Notes under the pieces: model-generated | What the model was told of the DNA's origin: nothing | Seen by the model: the letters and a program-made list of their open reading frames with translations, nothing else | Database searches by the model: none | Part shown: positions 15,324 through 22,382 of the stretch, one piece after another | Layout: each line of letters opens with the position of its first letter | Numbering within the stretch: the first letter of the stretch is position 1 | Assembly: GCA_017436305.1 (NCBI GenBank) | Contig: JAFSDJ010000089.1 | Location: forward strand, 1 to 39,180 | Source of the DNA: Lachnospiraceae bacterium | GTDB lineage: Bacteria; Bacillota; Clostridia; Lachnospirales; Lachnospiraceae | Reading direction: 5' to 3' | DNA length: 39,180 bases | Translations under genes and position numbers: made by a program

Positions 15324-15902
15324 ATGGCAAATATATGTGAAATGAAAATGGTATTTTTCTCCGAAAAAAATCAAAAAGGATTAGAGGAATTGCATTTAAT
15401 GCTTGAAAAAGCATTAAAGGAACACGAGGGACGTTTTACATCTGTTCTGGATGAAAAAGTTTATTCGGGTGTTTCAATGCGGGGCTATTTTACTCATATT
15501 AGTGAGTTAGAACCTGACAGGTTTTCTGCCGGCGCAGAAACAGCATGGAGTCCCCAGTATGATTATCTGGAAACGCTTTGCAGTGTTTACGGTGTGGAAT
15601 TTGCCTCTTCGTCTGATGAACCGGACAGTAACACTTTTGAAATTTACGGAGATATGGAGGGAGACTACTTTACCCATACATTCTCCATAGATATCTGGGG
15701 AAATGACGGAACAAAAGAGGAAGAAGCTCCTGTTATCAAAGCCTCTAATGAGTTTTTTGATACGGAGCAGGAAATGCTTGACTGGTTAAACAGTGAAGAA
15801 CACTATGGCACTTTGTTTCAGGCTGATTCATGGGAAGACTGGGAGTTGTTTTTTGACCGGTATGAAGCAGGACATATCCGTTGCTGGACCAGGATTAGCT
15901 GA
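15324..15902 (+). CDS. DUF1281/Api92-like protein
   Basis: 192 residues. MANICEMKMVFFSEKNQKGLEELH followed by an acidic central part (YFTHTFSIDIWGNDG...WEDWELFFDRYE) resembles the ferredoxin-like DUF1281/Api92 family carried by phages and plasmids. The repeated pattern of beta strand, helix, and Trp/Asp-rich C-terminus supports a small alpha/beta fold. AAAGGAAG precedes the ATG. It follows the delta-like gene by 16 bases and is probably part of that operon. The biochemical role is unknown. Strongly acidic, so a DNA-mimic role like that of the nearby ArdA is conceivable but unproven. Confidence 0.6.
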   Translation: MANICEMKMVFFSEKNQKGLEELHLMLEKALKEHEGRFTSVLDEKVYSGVSMRGYFTHISELEPDRFSAGAETAWSPQYDYLETLCSVYGVEFASSSDEPDSNTFEIYGDMEGDYFTHTFSIDIWGNDGTKEEEAPVIKASNEFFDTEQEMLDWLNSEEHYGTLFQADSWEDWELFFDRYEAGHIRCWTRIS

Positions 15903-15980
15903 GTATTTGAATACGAGAAGTTTAAAGGAAGAATATACTGCTACTTCATCTTGCGAAATAAGGATATAAGGAGCTCGAAG

Positions 15981-16205
15981 GTGTGTTATTTGATTGCAAA
16001 AAAATTCAATAGTCATGGATGTTTGGCTATTAAAGCAGAATATGGCCCTGAATTAGCTTCTTTAGTTGATTATCTGGGAAGAAAAAAAGCACATACTGAT
16101 GTTCAGGTTCTAACAGTCAGTTCAAAAGAGGTGTTCATGGAATATGCGCCATATACTGACATTGCATCAGAGAGTGTTTTTATTTCAAAAGTTTTAGAAA
16201 TGTAA
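15981..16205 (+). CDS. DUF6718-like small protein (74 aa)
   Basis: Starts at GTG 15981, with AAGGAG seven bases upstream; an in-frame TTG at 15951 precedes that site. The pattern VCYLIAKKFNSHGCLAIKAE, then a helix, then VQVLTVSSKEVFMEYAPY matches a small family I recall as DUF6718 from Clostridia (MCYLIAKKF... EY.PY). No catalytic motif is seen. A terminator follows the stop within ten bases. Last gene of the helicase/delta stretch. Confidence 0.6.
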   Translation: MCYLIAKKFNSHGCLAIKAEYGPELASLVDYLGRKKAHTDVQVLTVSSKEVFMEYAPYTDIASESVFISKVLEM

Positions 16206-16210
16206 CCATC

Positions 16211-16241
16211 AAAAAGGGTTCTTTAAAAAGAACTCTTTTTT
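16211..16241 (+). terminator. intrinsic terminator
   Basis: A 13-bp stem (16211-16223 with 16228-16240, one wobble) with T-rich end. Confidence 0.8.
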
Positions 16242-16265
16242 TATACGTATTTGGTGGATTTTAAC

Positions 16266-16296
16266 GTGTTATCCAATTAAGGATAGCACTTTTTTT
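16266..16296 (+). terminator. terminator/attenuator abutting the ardA ribosome site
   Basis: A 9-bp stem (16266-16274 with 16281-16289, one wobble), then a seven-T tract that runs straight into AAAGGAGG of ardA. It is the second terminator in 30 bases with no gene between the two, so it is better explained as control of ardA than as a transcript end. Confidence 0.65.
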
Positions 16297-16314
16297 AAAG
16301 GAGGAAAGCTGTAT

Positions 16315-16881
16315 ATGCAAATAAAAATATATGTAAGTAATTTAAGTAAGTATGTGGAAGGAAGAGAAAACGGTAAATGGGTACCACTCCCAATGGAAGC
16401 CGAAAGGCTTGAGGAAGTACTTGATAAAATTGTAGGAAACGGAAAGGAGCATATCATATTGGATTATGATGCTCCTTTTGCTATTTCAGAATATGAAAAT
16501 ATTCAGGAACTCAACAATTTCCTATTAGGTATATCTGAGTATGACTTCGAAATAGACATACTTACTGCTTTATTTAAAGCAGGAGACAGCCCTGCTGAGG
16601 TCAAGGACTACATTAAAAATGGAAACTTCAGGATTGTAAACGTTGATGAAGTTTCCAAAAACTGGAGTAGCGGATTAAGTGGAACGCAACTGTTCGGAAT
16701 GGCTCTCAACGAAGTAGGTTACAATAATCTATTTTCCCAACCGATACCGGTTGAAATGATAGATTATATGGATTTTGAGCAAATCTATATGTGTCTGTCT
16801 GTAAATGACGGTTGGAGAGATGTTCGGAGTGGAAATACTACGTATCTGGTAACTTTCCAGTGTAATACGAGTGCTGCCTGA
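16315..16881 (+). CDS. ardA: anti-restriction protein ArdA
   Basis: DNA-mimic protein that blocks type I restriction enzymes when a mobile element enters a new host. The N-terminal pattern IKIYVSNLSKYVEGRENGKWVPLPM matches the ArdA signature (IYVANLGKYNEG...GxWxxLP), and ISEYENIQELNNF follows near residue 60. The protein is acidic and 188 residues long (usual 165-190). The last part of the coding sequence also forms the left arm of a terminator hairpin, and the stop codon lies in its loop. It is preceded by a terminator-like hairpin, so expression may be attenuated. It implies that this DNA transfers between cells. Confidence 0.9.
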   Translation: MQIKIYVSNLSKYVEGRENGKWVPLPMEAERLEEVLDKIVGNGKEHIILDYDAPFAISEYENIQELNNFLLGISEYDFEIDILTALFKAGDSPAEVKDYIKNGNFRIVNVDEVSKNWSSGLSGTQLFGMALNEVGYNNLFSQPIPVEMIDYMDFEQIYMCLSVNDGWRDVRSGNTTYLVTFQCNTSAA

Positions 16882-16905
16882 TTTAAAAGGTGGCACTCTT
16901 TTTTT
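16869..16905 (+). terminator. terminator overlapping the ardA stop codon
   Basis: A 10-bp stem (16869-16878 with 16889-16898, two wobbles), seven Ts, then directly AAAGGAGG of the next gene. Confidence 0.75.
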
Positions 16906-16919
16906 AAAGGAGGAACAAT

Positions 16920-17126
16920 ATGGCTCAAAAAATAAAATGGCTGGACGAGAATTGCAATCTCTGCCAATGCAGATTAAACAGCTGGGATGCCAGATTATCA
17001 AAAATACTGGCATATAAAATTCCGGTCTGTGAGAAATGTATGGCAAAGGAATACGGTATGGAAGTGGAAGCTTTCCGTAACCGTATGGAAGATTACCTTG
17101 GTATACGTCCATGTCTTGGATTATAG
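16920..17126 (+). CDS. small zinc-binding protein (68 aa)
   Basis: AAAGGAGG precedes the ATG. Cys pairs CNLC (about residue 12) and CEKC (about residue 40) with an extra C just after the first pair suggest a small treble-clef or zinc-ribbon fold. The C-terminal tail is helical (EVEAFRNRMEDYLGIRPC). It is followed by the larger Cys-rich gene with 12 bases between, so the two are likely one operon. Function unknown; small zinc proteins of this kind are often DNA- or RNA-binding. Confidence 0.75.
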   Translation: MAQKIKWLDENCNLCQCRLNSWDARLSKILAYKIPVCEKCMAKEYGMEVEAFRNRMEDYLGIRPCLGL

Positions 17127-17138
17127 GCGGTGATGTGT

Positions 17139-18305
17139 ATGGAAAGACCTGAATACAATCTTCTTACTCAAAAGCTTCTGGCAGAAGGCTACAGCGTGGA
17201 AAATTACCCGGACTATGTGCAGATTGACACAAGCAGATGGGGAAAAGACCCGTTAGAAAAGGTATCCGGCGGATTTGAATATAAGCGGTGGTATAGTGAC
17301 CGGCTTGTATATAAAACAGGCTGTGGAAAATATGTAATGGGCAGTGAAGTCATGCCACATATGTCCTATATGGATGTAGACTGGACTCATGAAAATAACT
17401 GTCCTACCATACTCTGCCCTTATCATAAATCCGGCTGTGAGCAAAATGATCCAAGGCTTTTTGAAACAAGTGGATTTTCTTTCTGTGCCTGCCATCAGAC
17501 AGAGGAAGCCTATCAGTACGATAACAGCATTGAAAAGGTGTTGAAGGAAAAAGAGCAGGAAAAAGAAAGAAAATATCAGGAATATGCCTTTGTCCATAAT
17601 GGAAGGGCATGCCGAAATCACATGTACTATGATGAAAAAAACGGTACATGGAGTCTAAATTATGCGCCGCTACAGTGTGTAAACAGATGCAACAGTGCAT
17701 ACTGTCCGATTCTTGGCCGGGAAAAAAATAAAAAACGTGGAAATGTTTATTATGATTTAAAAACCAGCTTTATCAGACAGGATGGCACATTGTTTGACGG
17801 TGAGGAAGTTGTAAGCATTACCAAAGGCAAACAATTTTTTAAAGCTCCTGTCAGTATGGACATCTGTGAGGCATTTATAAAACTCCAATCTGGAGAAATT
17901 TACCGAAAATACCTCTGGGAACAGGGCACACTATTCATGATGATGAATAAAACCTGGAAGTTTGAAATATTAAATATCCGGGCAGAATCCAAACCCAGCA
18001 GGGATTTATTAAAAGACTTGGAAGATATAAAAGCCGGCATAGATATTGTTCATGAATCTGACCTTATAAAGAGGCAGAAAGAGTTTGAACAAGCGAGAAA
18101 ATCCAAAAGACAGGAAAAGGAGATTAAAAAGCTGGAGAATAAAATCTTGCAAACCGGCTATGATAACCTGAGTCCATATGGCGCTGACCGCAGACATGCG
18201 GACAAATGGCTTACAAAAGAAAGGATTGCGGAACTGGAAAAACTTCGTCTTCAGAAAGAGATGGAAGAAAGAAATAAGCCGGTTCAATTGTCATTATTTG
18301 AATGA
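17139..18305 (+). CDS. Cys-rich protein with clamp-binding-like C-terminus
   Basis: 388 residues from ATG 17139 (AGGCGG upstream; GTG 17130 and ATG 17133 are alternatives inside that site). The N-terminal 200 residues carry many Cys/His: CGKYV, CPTILCPYHKSGC, FCACHQ, ACRNH, CVNRCNSAYCPILGR. These suggest two or more zinc sites. Residues 130-160 and 310-380 are charged helices. The last residues are QLSLFE, matching the bacterial sliding-clamp-binding consensus QL[SD]LF, so the protein may dock on the replication clamp. No enzyme family recognised. Its placement among delta, ArdA and Rpn nuclease genes fits a replication or DNA-handling role. A terminator follows. Function is inferred only from the tail motif. 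Confidence 0.7.
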   Translation: MERPEYNLLTQKLLAEGYSVENYPDYVQIDTSRWGKDPLEKVSGGFEYKRWYSDRLVYKTGCGKYVMGSEVMPHMSYMDVDWTHENNCPTILCPYHKSGCEQNDPRLFETSGFSFCACHQTEEAYQYDNSIEKVLKEKEQEKERKYQEYAFVHNGRACRNHMYYDEKNGTWSLNYAPLQCVNRCNSAYCPILGREKNKKRGNVYYDLKTSFIRQDGTLFDGEEVVSITKGKQFFKAPVSMDICEAFIKLQSGEIYRKYLWEQGTLFMMMNKTWKFEILNIRAESKPSRDLLKDLEDIKAGIDIVHESDLIKRQKEFEQARKSKRQEKEIKKLENKILQTGYDNLSPYGADRRHADKWLTKERIAELEKLRLQKEMEERNKPVQLSLFE

Positions 18306-18346
18306 GATAAATTTATAAAAACAAGTAGGGAAATCCCTAAGAAAAG

Positions 18347-18380
18347 ACAGGGATTTTCCGAAAGGACTTTCCCTGTTTTT
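18347..18380 (+). terminator. intrinsic terminator
   Basis: Outer 7-bp stem (18347-18353 with 18370-18376), internal mismatches, GAAA cap, then five Ts. Confidence 0.65.
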
Positions 18381-18416
18381 GTTTCTGCTGTTACAGTGGG
18401 GAAAGTGAGGAAACAG

Positions 18417-19340
18417 ATGAAAAAAGTGAAAAAAGTAAAAGTGAAAGAAGGTACGATTTTTGACGATGTATTTCGTACTATTTTGGAAAGGATGCCGTCA
18501 CTGGCAATCCCTCTTATCAATGAAGTATTCCATACTGATTATCCGGAGGATGAAGATATTAAGCAGTACAGGAATGAACACATTACGGTAAATGGAAAGG
18601 TGATTACGGATTCCTGCCTGGGAATCAGAGACCGGATTTATCATATAGAGTGTCAGAGTACGAACGACAACTTTGTCATAATCCGCATGATTGAATATGA
18701 TTTTGCCATCGCATTAGAACAGGCAGAAAGCCGGATAAAAGAAAGTGGGGAAAAGAGCGAATATACGCTGCATTTTCCTAATTCCTGTGTATTATATTTG
18801 AGAAACACAAGGAATAAAGATTCCATTAACATGAAGGTGATTTTACCAAACGGCAAAGACTTTTTATATGAAGTGCCGGTTATCAGACTTCAGGATTATA
18901 CAAAGGATGAAATTTTTCAGAAAAAACTATTGATGCTATTGCCTTTTTATGTTATGAAATATGAAAAGGAATATAAAAACATTGAGGAAAATTCTGAAAG
19001 ACTGAATGCACTGACAGAAGAATATCAGGATATTCTAGGTAAACTGGATAGCGCATTGAGCGAAAATACCAGGGCGAGTTATCACAGACGCTTGGTGGAG
19101 CTGATGAGGAGGATATCAGATTATATGCTGAAACCTCATGAAAAATTAAAGGAAAGGATGGGAAGTGTTATGTATGGAAAGGTATTAGAACTGGAAACAG
19201 ACAAGATAATGGAAGAAGGAATGGCTAATATACAAAGCTTATACGAACTAACGAATAAGGAGGGACGTATGGAAGATTTCCTGAAAGCAATGAAGGATTT
19301 GGATTATATGAAACTGCTTCTTGAAGAATATGGCATTTAG
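18417..19340 (+). CDS. Rpn/PD-(D/E)XK nuclease family 'transposase'
   Basis: Member of the recombination-promoting nuclease (Rpn/YhgA-like, PDDEXK_2) family. Start ATG 18417 has GAGG six bases upstream; a GTG at 18396 is an upstream alternative. The N-terminus DDVFRTILERMPSLAIPLIN is typical. The nuclease core shows the acidic residue in TDSCLGIRD and the metal-binding IECQS (E-X-Q in place of E-X-K, as usual in this family). A long helical C-terminal region with LDYMKLLLEEYGI follows. 307 residues. These proteins are widespread in multiple copies in Lachnospiraceae and promote RecA-independent recombination in E. coli homologues. It sits alone between two terminators, consistent with a mobile gene cassette; I saw no terminal repeats close to it. 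Confidence 0.85.
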   Translation: MKKVKKVKVKEGTIFDDVFRTILERMPSLAIPLINEVFHTDYPEDEDIKQYRNEHITVNGKVITDSCLGIRDRIYHIECQSTNDNFVIIRMIEYDFAIALEQAESRIKESGEKSEYTLHFPNSCVLYLRNTRNKDSINMKVILPNGKDFLYEVPVIRLQDYTKDEIFQKKLLMLLPFYVMKYEKEYKNIEENSERLNALTEEYQDILGKLDSALSENTRASYHRRLVELMRRISDYMLKPHEKLKERMGSVMYGKVLELETDKIMEEGMANIQSLYELTNKEGRMEDFLKAMKDLDYMKLLLEEYGI

Positions 19341-19390
19341 AAAACATTCCAACATAACAGAATAACTACTTTGTATAAGTGGTAAATAGA

Positions 19391-19432
19391 AAGGAAAGCT
19401 CATGAAGAAATTCGTGGGCTTTTCTTTTTTTT
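19391..19432 (+). terminator. intrinsic terminator after the Rpn nuclease
   Basis: Imperfect stem AAGGAAAGC-rich arm with GGGCTTTTCTT arm, then T tract. Confidence 0.7.
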
Positions 19433-19460
19433 GTAAATTATAGAAAATCAATCAATAATC

Positions 19461-19684
19461 TTTAAACATTAACAAACTGTATACTTGTTTAAAGAAAAAT
19501 TTGTTTCTTCCCAACCAGTTTTTTTCTTCCGCACAGGTGGATTTCTTCTTCTTACTTCTTTCTTTGTTCCTTTCTTTTATGTGCCGCTAAGGCGGCAAAA
19601 TCGCCAAAAGGCGGTAAACAAGGGTAGTGGGAGAGAGCGGGGTTTGGATTGTTTAAACAAATATACAGTTTGTTAAAGTTTAAA
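19461..19684. repeat. 33-bp inverted repeat pair around a 158-bp palindrome-rich core
   Basis: Arms 19461-19493 and 19652-19684 are inverted copies with 31 of 33 bases matching; both contain TTTAAACAA and ATACAGTTTGTTAA blocks. The core (19494-19651) has a pyrimidine-rich + strand half and a G-rich half with short palindromes, GCCGC-TAA-GGCGGC and CGCC-AAAA-GGCG, near 19581-19616. No coding frame in it is convincing. Candidates: replication origin or partition site, operators for divergent promoters, or a small inverted-repeat transposable element. No target-site duplication was seen. Confidence 0.7.
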
Positions 19685-19685
19685 G

Positions 19686-19714
19686 TTGACGAATGAGTTA
19701 TATGGTGTTATTAT
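19686..19714 (+). promoter_or_regulatory. promoter for the structured RNA / small-gene operon
   Basis: TTGACG (19686-19691), 17-base spacer, TATTAT (19709-19714); an overlapping TATAAT at 19712 gives a 20-base spacer. It begins two bases after the right inverted repeat, so a repeat-binding protein would sit on its upstream edge. Confidence 0.6.
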
Positions 19715-19741
19715 AATTGCAAATATCTTAAATATTTTGTA

Positions 19742-20020
19742 CTTTATTTAGTGAATAAAGTGTTATTTTTAAAACGAGTTTATATTCTTCATAAACAGGG
19801 AAGGGAAGAATGTAATGGGCAATTAAGATTTGCCTAAGAAGAATTTTACAATTATCTATATGGATGTAAGGAAGATAATTAAGTGGGCGATTTGCCGTCC
19901 ATAGCGTAAGCTGAATATGATAACGGAAAATAACCAGTGCTTCAGGGATTTGTCCCTGCTGAAAAGATTATCTACGTTATCAGCTTTGAGGTTTTAGAAC
20001 TATCTAAAATAACATAGTTG
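19742..20020 (+). ncRNA. candidate structured RNA or long leader
   Basis: No gene here, but many perfect pairings. CTTTATT with AATAAAG (19742-19760). ATTCTTC with GAAGAAT (19784-19811). GGCAA with TTGCC near 19818-19834. AATTATCT with AGATAATT (19850-19880). GATAACG with CGTTATC (19919-19981), enclosing CAGGGA-TTTG-TCCCTG (19943-19958). TTTTAG with CTAAAA (19991-20009). The stems are consecutive, not overlapping, and follow a promoter. It could be an independent RNA or the leader of the genes from 20076. I recognise no known class. Confidence 0.5.
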
Positions 20021-20075
20021 CAAATGGCTCTCAGGAATTTTTACAAGAAATAGATTAAAAGAAGGGAATGATTCA

Positions 20076-20279
20076 ATGAAATATAGTATATATAAAGAAA
20101 TTATTTGTGAAGACACAAAGAAGCGTTTCAAAGTCGGAGATACTGTCACAGTTAAACTGGAAAACGGTGGCGGCATGGGTGGATGCACAATTGTTAAAAT
20201 AACGGATAAAGGATTTCATTATAATCAAGGCGGAAGAGATAAGTGTATACAGTACGACCGTATACAGGATATTTATTAA
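20076..20279 (+). CDS. small SH3-like hypothetical protein (67 aa)
   Basis: AGAAGGGAATG lies before the ATG. The sequence has a short N-terminal strand, KRFKVGDTVTVKLENGGGMGG and ITDKGFHYNQGGRDKCIQYD. The alternating strands and Gly-rich turns suggest a small SH3-like beta barrel, as in many small phage and plasmid proteins. First gene after the structured RNA and probably the first gene of the long small-gene operon up to about 25 kb. No specific function. Confidence 0.7.
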   Translation: MKYSIYKEIICEDTKKRFKVGDTVTVKLENGGGMGGCTIVKITDKGFHYNQGGRDKCIQYDRIQDIY

Positions 20280-20298
20280 TTTAGAGGAGGAATAAGTT

Positions 20299-20487
20299 AT
20301 GCAGGAAAAAAGAATTGTATTGGATTCACTGGAAGTAAAAAGGTCAGAGGAAAATACTGTTATTCCCGGTGGGAAAAGTGATGTTTTGGAAAAGAAATAT
20401 GCATTTGTCGTGGATTTTAACCATTCCGGAAAGAATACAGCAGAATGTCCGGAAAGACTCAGACAATATTATGAAAGGAGCCGGTAA
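20299..20487 (+). CDS. small hypothetical protein (62 aa)
   Basis: AGAGGAGGAA precedes the ATG. Mostly polar; a strand-like LDSLEVKRSEENTVIPGGKS then KKYAFVVDFNHSGKNTAECPERLRQYYERSR, with one Cys. No membrane segment or motif. It lies four bases before the next gene, whose ribosome site is inside its last codons. Not recognised. Confidence 0.65.
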   Translation: MQEKRIVLDSLEVKRSEENTVIPGGKSDVLEKKYAFVVDFNHSGKNTAECPERLRQYYERSR

Positions 20488-20490
20488 GAT

Positions 20491-21015
20491 ATGTACTGTA
20501 TGGGAAAGCCGGTGGGATGTGACGGTAAGTTAAAGGATGGGTACATAGAATTAGATAAAAGTCAAATAATTGTTGAGGTTGAAGAATACTCTCTACAGTT
20601 ATTCAGGGTTAAAATGTTTAAAATGCTGGACCAGTGGATGATATGGTCTATTCTGTTTACTCTCTATGTAAGTCTTGAAATCAGAGAGGGGCAGAGCGTT
20701 GAAAAGAGTACTTTCCTGTTTTTCCTTATCTTTTTTATGGCTATATTATTTGTATTTGAACTTGTCAAAATATATTCCGGTGAATATCAGAAGAAGCATG
20801 CTCAGACTTTGGGAGCTATAGCAGGATTTTTAGACGGACTTGCCATAATATTCCTTTATGCGGACAAATTTCTGCTACTGGAATCCGAAGCCGTAAAAGA
20901 AATATTTTTCTTGTTTTTAGGCAATATTACAGTATTTTATCTGTTTTTTTCCCTATATCAGGTAGTAGATAAACAGATAGTGAAAAAACGGTTAAGAAAG
21001 GGAGTAAAAAAATGA
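20491..21015 (+). CDS. membrane protein with four predicted helices (174 aa)
   Basis: AAAGGAGCC precedes the ATG. The N-terminal 45 residues are soluble. Hydrophobic segments lie at about residues 50-65 (WMIWSILFTLYVSL), 75-98 (FLFFLIFFMAILFVFELV), 110-130 (AIAGFLDGLAIIFLYA) and 143-165 (IFFLFLGNITVFYLFFSLY), so four helices are likely, with a basic C-terminal tail (KKRLRKGVKK) that should be cytoplasmic. No family recognised. The next gene overlaps its stop by four bases (ATGA). Confidence 0.75.
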   Translation: MYCMGKPVGCDGKLKDGYIELDKSQIIVEVEEYSLQLFRVKMFKMLDQWMIWSILFTLYVSLEIREGQSVEKSTFLFFLIFFMAILFVFELVKIYSGEYQKKHAQTLGAIAGFLDGLAIIFLYADKFLLLESEAVKEIFFLFLGNITVFYLFFSLYQVVDKQIVKKRLRKGVKK

Positions 21016-21368
21016 TTGGAAAAATTTTTTTACCACCATGGACCTGCGATAACAGGAACATGGTTAGAAATGCAAAACAACAGGGTAAACGGTACAGCCT
21101 TGACAGTAACGAAGAATATATAGGTCATATTTATGATGATACAGGCAGATATAAGACCTACTATTTAAAAGCCGGGGTGGATAACATAGCCCGTTTTATA
21201 TGTAGCAGCGATAGGGATAAATTTTTAACGTCAAACAATGACTCACCTGTCCTTAATACCATTGGAAAATTTCTGGATTTAGCCTGCCTTGATGAAACAG
21301 AGCAGAAAGCATTGATTACCCTGATAAATAAATACCAGGGGGAAAATACAGAGTTTGTAAGTAAATAA
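21012..21368 (+). CDS. hypothetical protein (118 aa)
   Basis: Starts at the ATGA overlap with the membrane protein gene, so it is translationally coupled; GGGAG upstream also serves as a ribosome site. The protein is mixed alpha/beta and soluble, with YSLDSNEEYIGHIYDDTGRY and a helical C-terminal half (LDETEQKALITLINKYQ). Pairing with a membrane protein suggests a partner role, but no family can be named. Confidence 0.7.
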   Translation: MIGKIFLPPWTCDNRNMVRNAKQQGKRYSLDSNEEYIGHIYDDTGRYKTYYLKAGVDNIARFICSSDRDKFLTSNNDSPVLNTIGKFLDLACLDETEQKALITLINKYQGENTEFVSK

Positions 21369-21388
21369 AGATTTGTGGAGGCGAAACA

Positions 21389-21658
21389 ATGAAACAAGGT
21401 TATCCTCTTTTTAGAGTATATAGACCTAGCAAGGAGGAAATTGAATTAGAAAATTTCCAACGTCCTGTTTTGGAAAAACTGTCTAACGCAGGTTTTGGGG
21501 TAAAAGTTGCAGATAATACCTATATGGATATACCCTGTAGGGTAGATAGTGATACTTTGCCACTTGAGATGTATTGTTTAGATAATAACGAGCCGACTTT
21601 TGTTAAAACGTTTTATAAGTGGGAAGAAATTGAAAAGTTTGCAAGTGAGATAAATTGA
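21389..21658 (+). CDS. hypothetical protein (89 aa)
   Basis: Preceded by TGTGGAGGCG within a 19-base spacer that is repeated exactly before the gene at 22169. Soluble, alpha/beta, acidic C-terminus (FYKWEEIEKFASEIN). The ending pattern WEEIEKFASEI resembles an ending common in small phage proteins of Clostridia. Function unknown. Confidence 0.7.
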   Translation: MKQGYPLFRVYRPSKEEIELENFQRPVLEKLSNAGFGVKVADNTYMDIPCRVDSDTLPLEMYCLDNNEPTFVKTFYKWEEIEKFASEIN

Positions 21659-21695
21659 TAACTAACAATTTTAATAACGGATTGGAGGAAGAATT

Positions 21696-21920
21696 ATGAG
21701 AAAGTGTCCTTGGTGTAAATATAAAGCAACTGTAAAGAATAGTCCTCTTGGATACTACGCTGAATGTGAACGGAATGGTCATATTCATAACATAGGAGTG
21801 CTGGTTTCTGCAAGTAAATCATTTAAAAAAACCAAACAAGAAGCAGAGGAATTATGGAATAAAGAAGTTGAAAAATATAGGAATAAAAACACAAATCAAA
21901 ACTTAAAACTAAAGACTTAG
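21696..21920 (+). CDS. Lar-like restriction-alleviation/zinc-ribbon protein (74 aa)
   Basis: TGGAGGAAG precedes the ATG. CPWCKYKATVKN, GYYAECERNGH and AEELWNKEV follow the order of the Lar family (restriction alleviation): zinc CPxC, a strand with C, and a C-terminal helix with an A..LWN motif. The second Cys pair is incomplete (CERNGH, so C and H may serve). The tail is basic and Asn/Lys rich. Known members modulate type I restriction in E. coli phages; here the same role is only a suggestion, supported by ArdA five kilobases away. Confidence 0.55.
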   Translation: MRKCPWCKYKATVKNSPLGYYAECERNGHIHNIGVLVSASKSFKKTKQEAEELWNKEVEKYRNKNTNQNLKLKT

Positions 21921-21937
21921 TGAATTGAGGTGTGATT

Positions 21938-22147
21938 ATGCAAGGAAGTATTTTTAAAGAGTTTATAGGTTCAGATGTGTATGGAATTTTAGGAATAATC
22001 TCATTGTGCGCATTCATTGGTGCGAGTATCTTGATTTCATGGATGATGGCAAGTGAATCACCCTATGAGAGGGAATGCAGAAAGACGAAAGAAGCATATG
22101 AACGATATGTAAGATATGTAATCAGTCACAAGAAGGATAGCAAATAA
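21938..22147 (+). CDS. single-pass membrane protein (69 aa)
   Basis: The ATG at 21938 follows GAGG by seven bases (a GTG at 21932 overlaps that site). One hydrophobic helix at about residues 14-37 (YGILGIISLCAFIGASILIS) is followed by a charged cytoplasmic tail with ERECRKTKEAYERYVRYV. Unknown; small membrane proteins like this are frequent in mobile small-gene operons. Confidence 0.65.
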   Translation: MQGSIFKEFIGSDVYGILGIISLCAFIGASILISWMMASESPYERECRKTKEAYERYVRYVISHKKDSK

Positions 22148-22168
22148 AGATTTGTGGAGGTGTAAGTT

Positions 22169-22339
22169 ATGAGTAAAATGCAGATTAGTGACATTGTAGA
22201 AATTAAAGCACAAATTGTTGATTACAATGATGGTTTAGAAAAAGTAAAGCTTAGAATAACTGGTTATGAAGAGGACAAAAGAAGTCTTGCGGAAAGATAT
22301 ATCTGGCTGAATTACAACGATATTAAGCAGACAAATTGA
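22169..22339 (+). CDS. small hypothetical protein (56 aa)
   Basis: ATG 22169 with TGTGGAGG seven bases upstream. The product MSKMQISDIVEIKAQIVDYN... ends YIWLNYNDIKQTN and has an alternating strand pattern (ISDIVEIKAQIVDY, KVKLRITGY), so a small beta barrel is possible, similar in plan to the 67-aa protein at 20076. It shares the 19-base spacer/ribosome site (22142-22160) with the gene at 21389. It is shorter than typical annotation cut-offs and easily missed. Confidence 0.65.
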   Translation: MSKMQISDIVEIKAQIVDYNDGLEKVKLRITGYEEDKRSLAERYIWLNYNDIKQTN

Positions 22340-22382
22340 AAGTTAAATAACGATTTGTAACAGTCACAATATAGAGGTGCCT

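Noticed and set aside
18417-19340. Insertion sequence around the Rpn nuclease gene
   Set aside because: No terminal inverted repeats or target duplications next to it; the inverted repeat pair begins downstream of its terminator and does not enclose the gene.
19485-19676. 63-codon frame inside the inverted-repeat element
   Set aside because: No ribosome site and unusual Phe/Arg-rich composition; it lies in the palindromic core and inside both repeat arms.
19712-19717. TATAAT as the -10 box with TTGACG at 19686
   Set aside because: The spacer would be 20 bases; the overlapping TATTAT at 17 bases fits better, so it was used instead.
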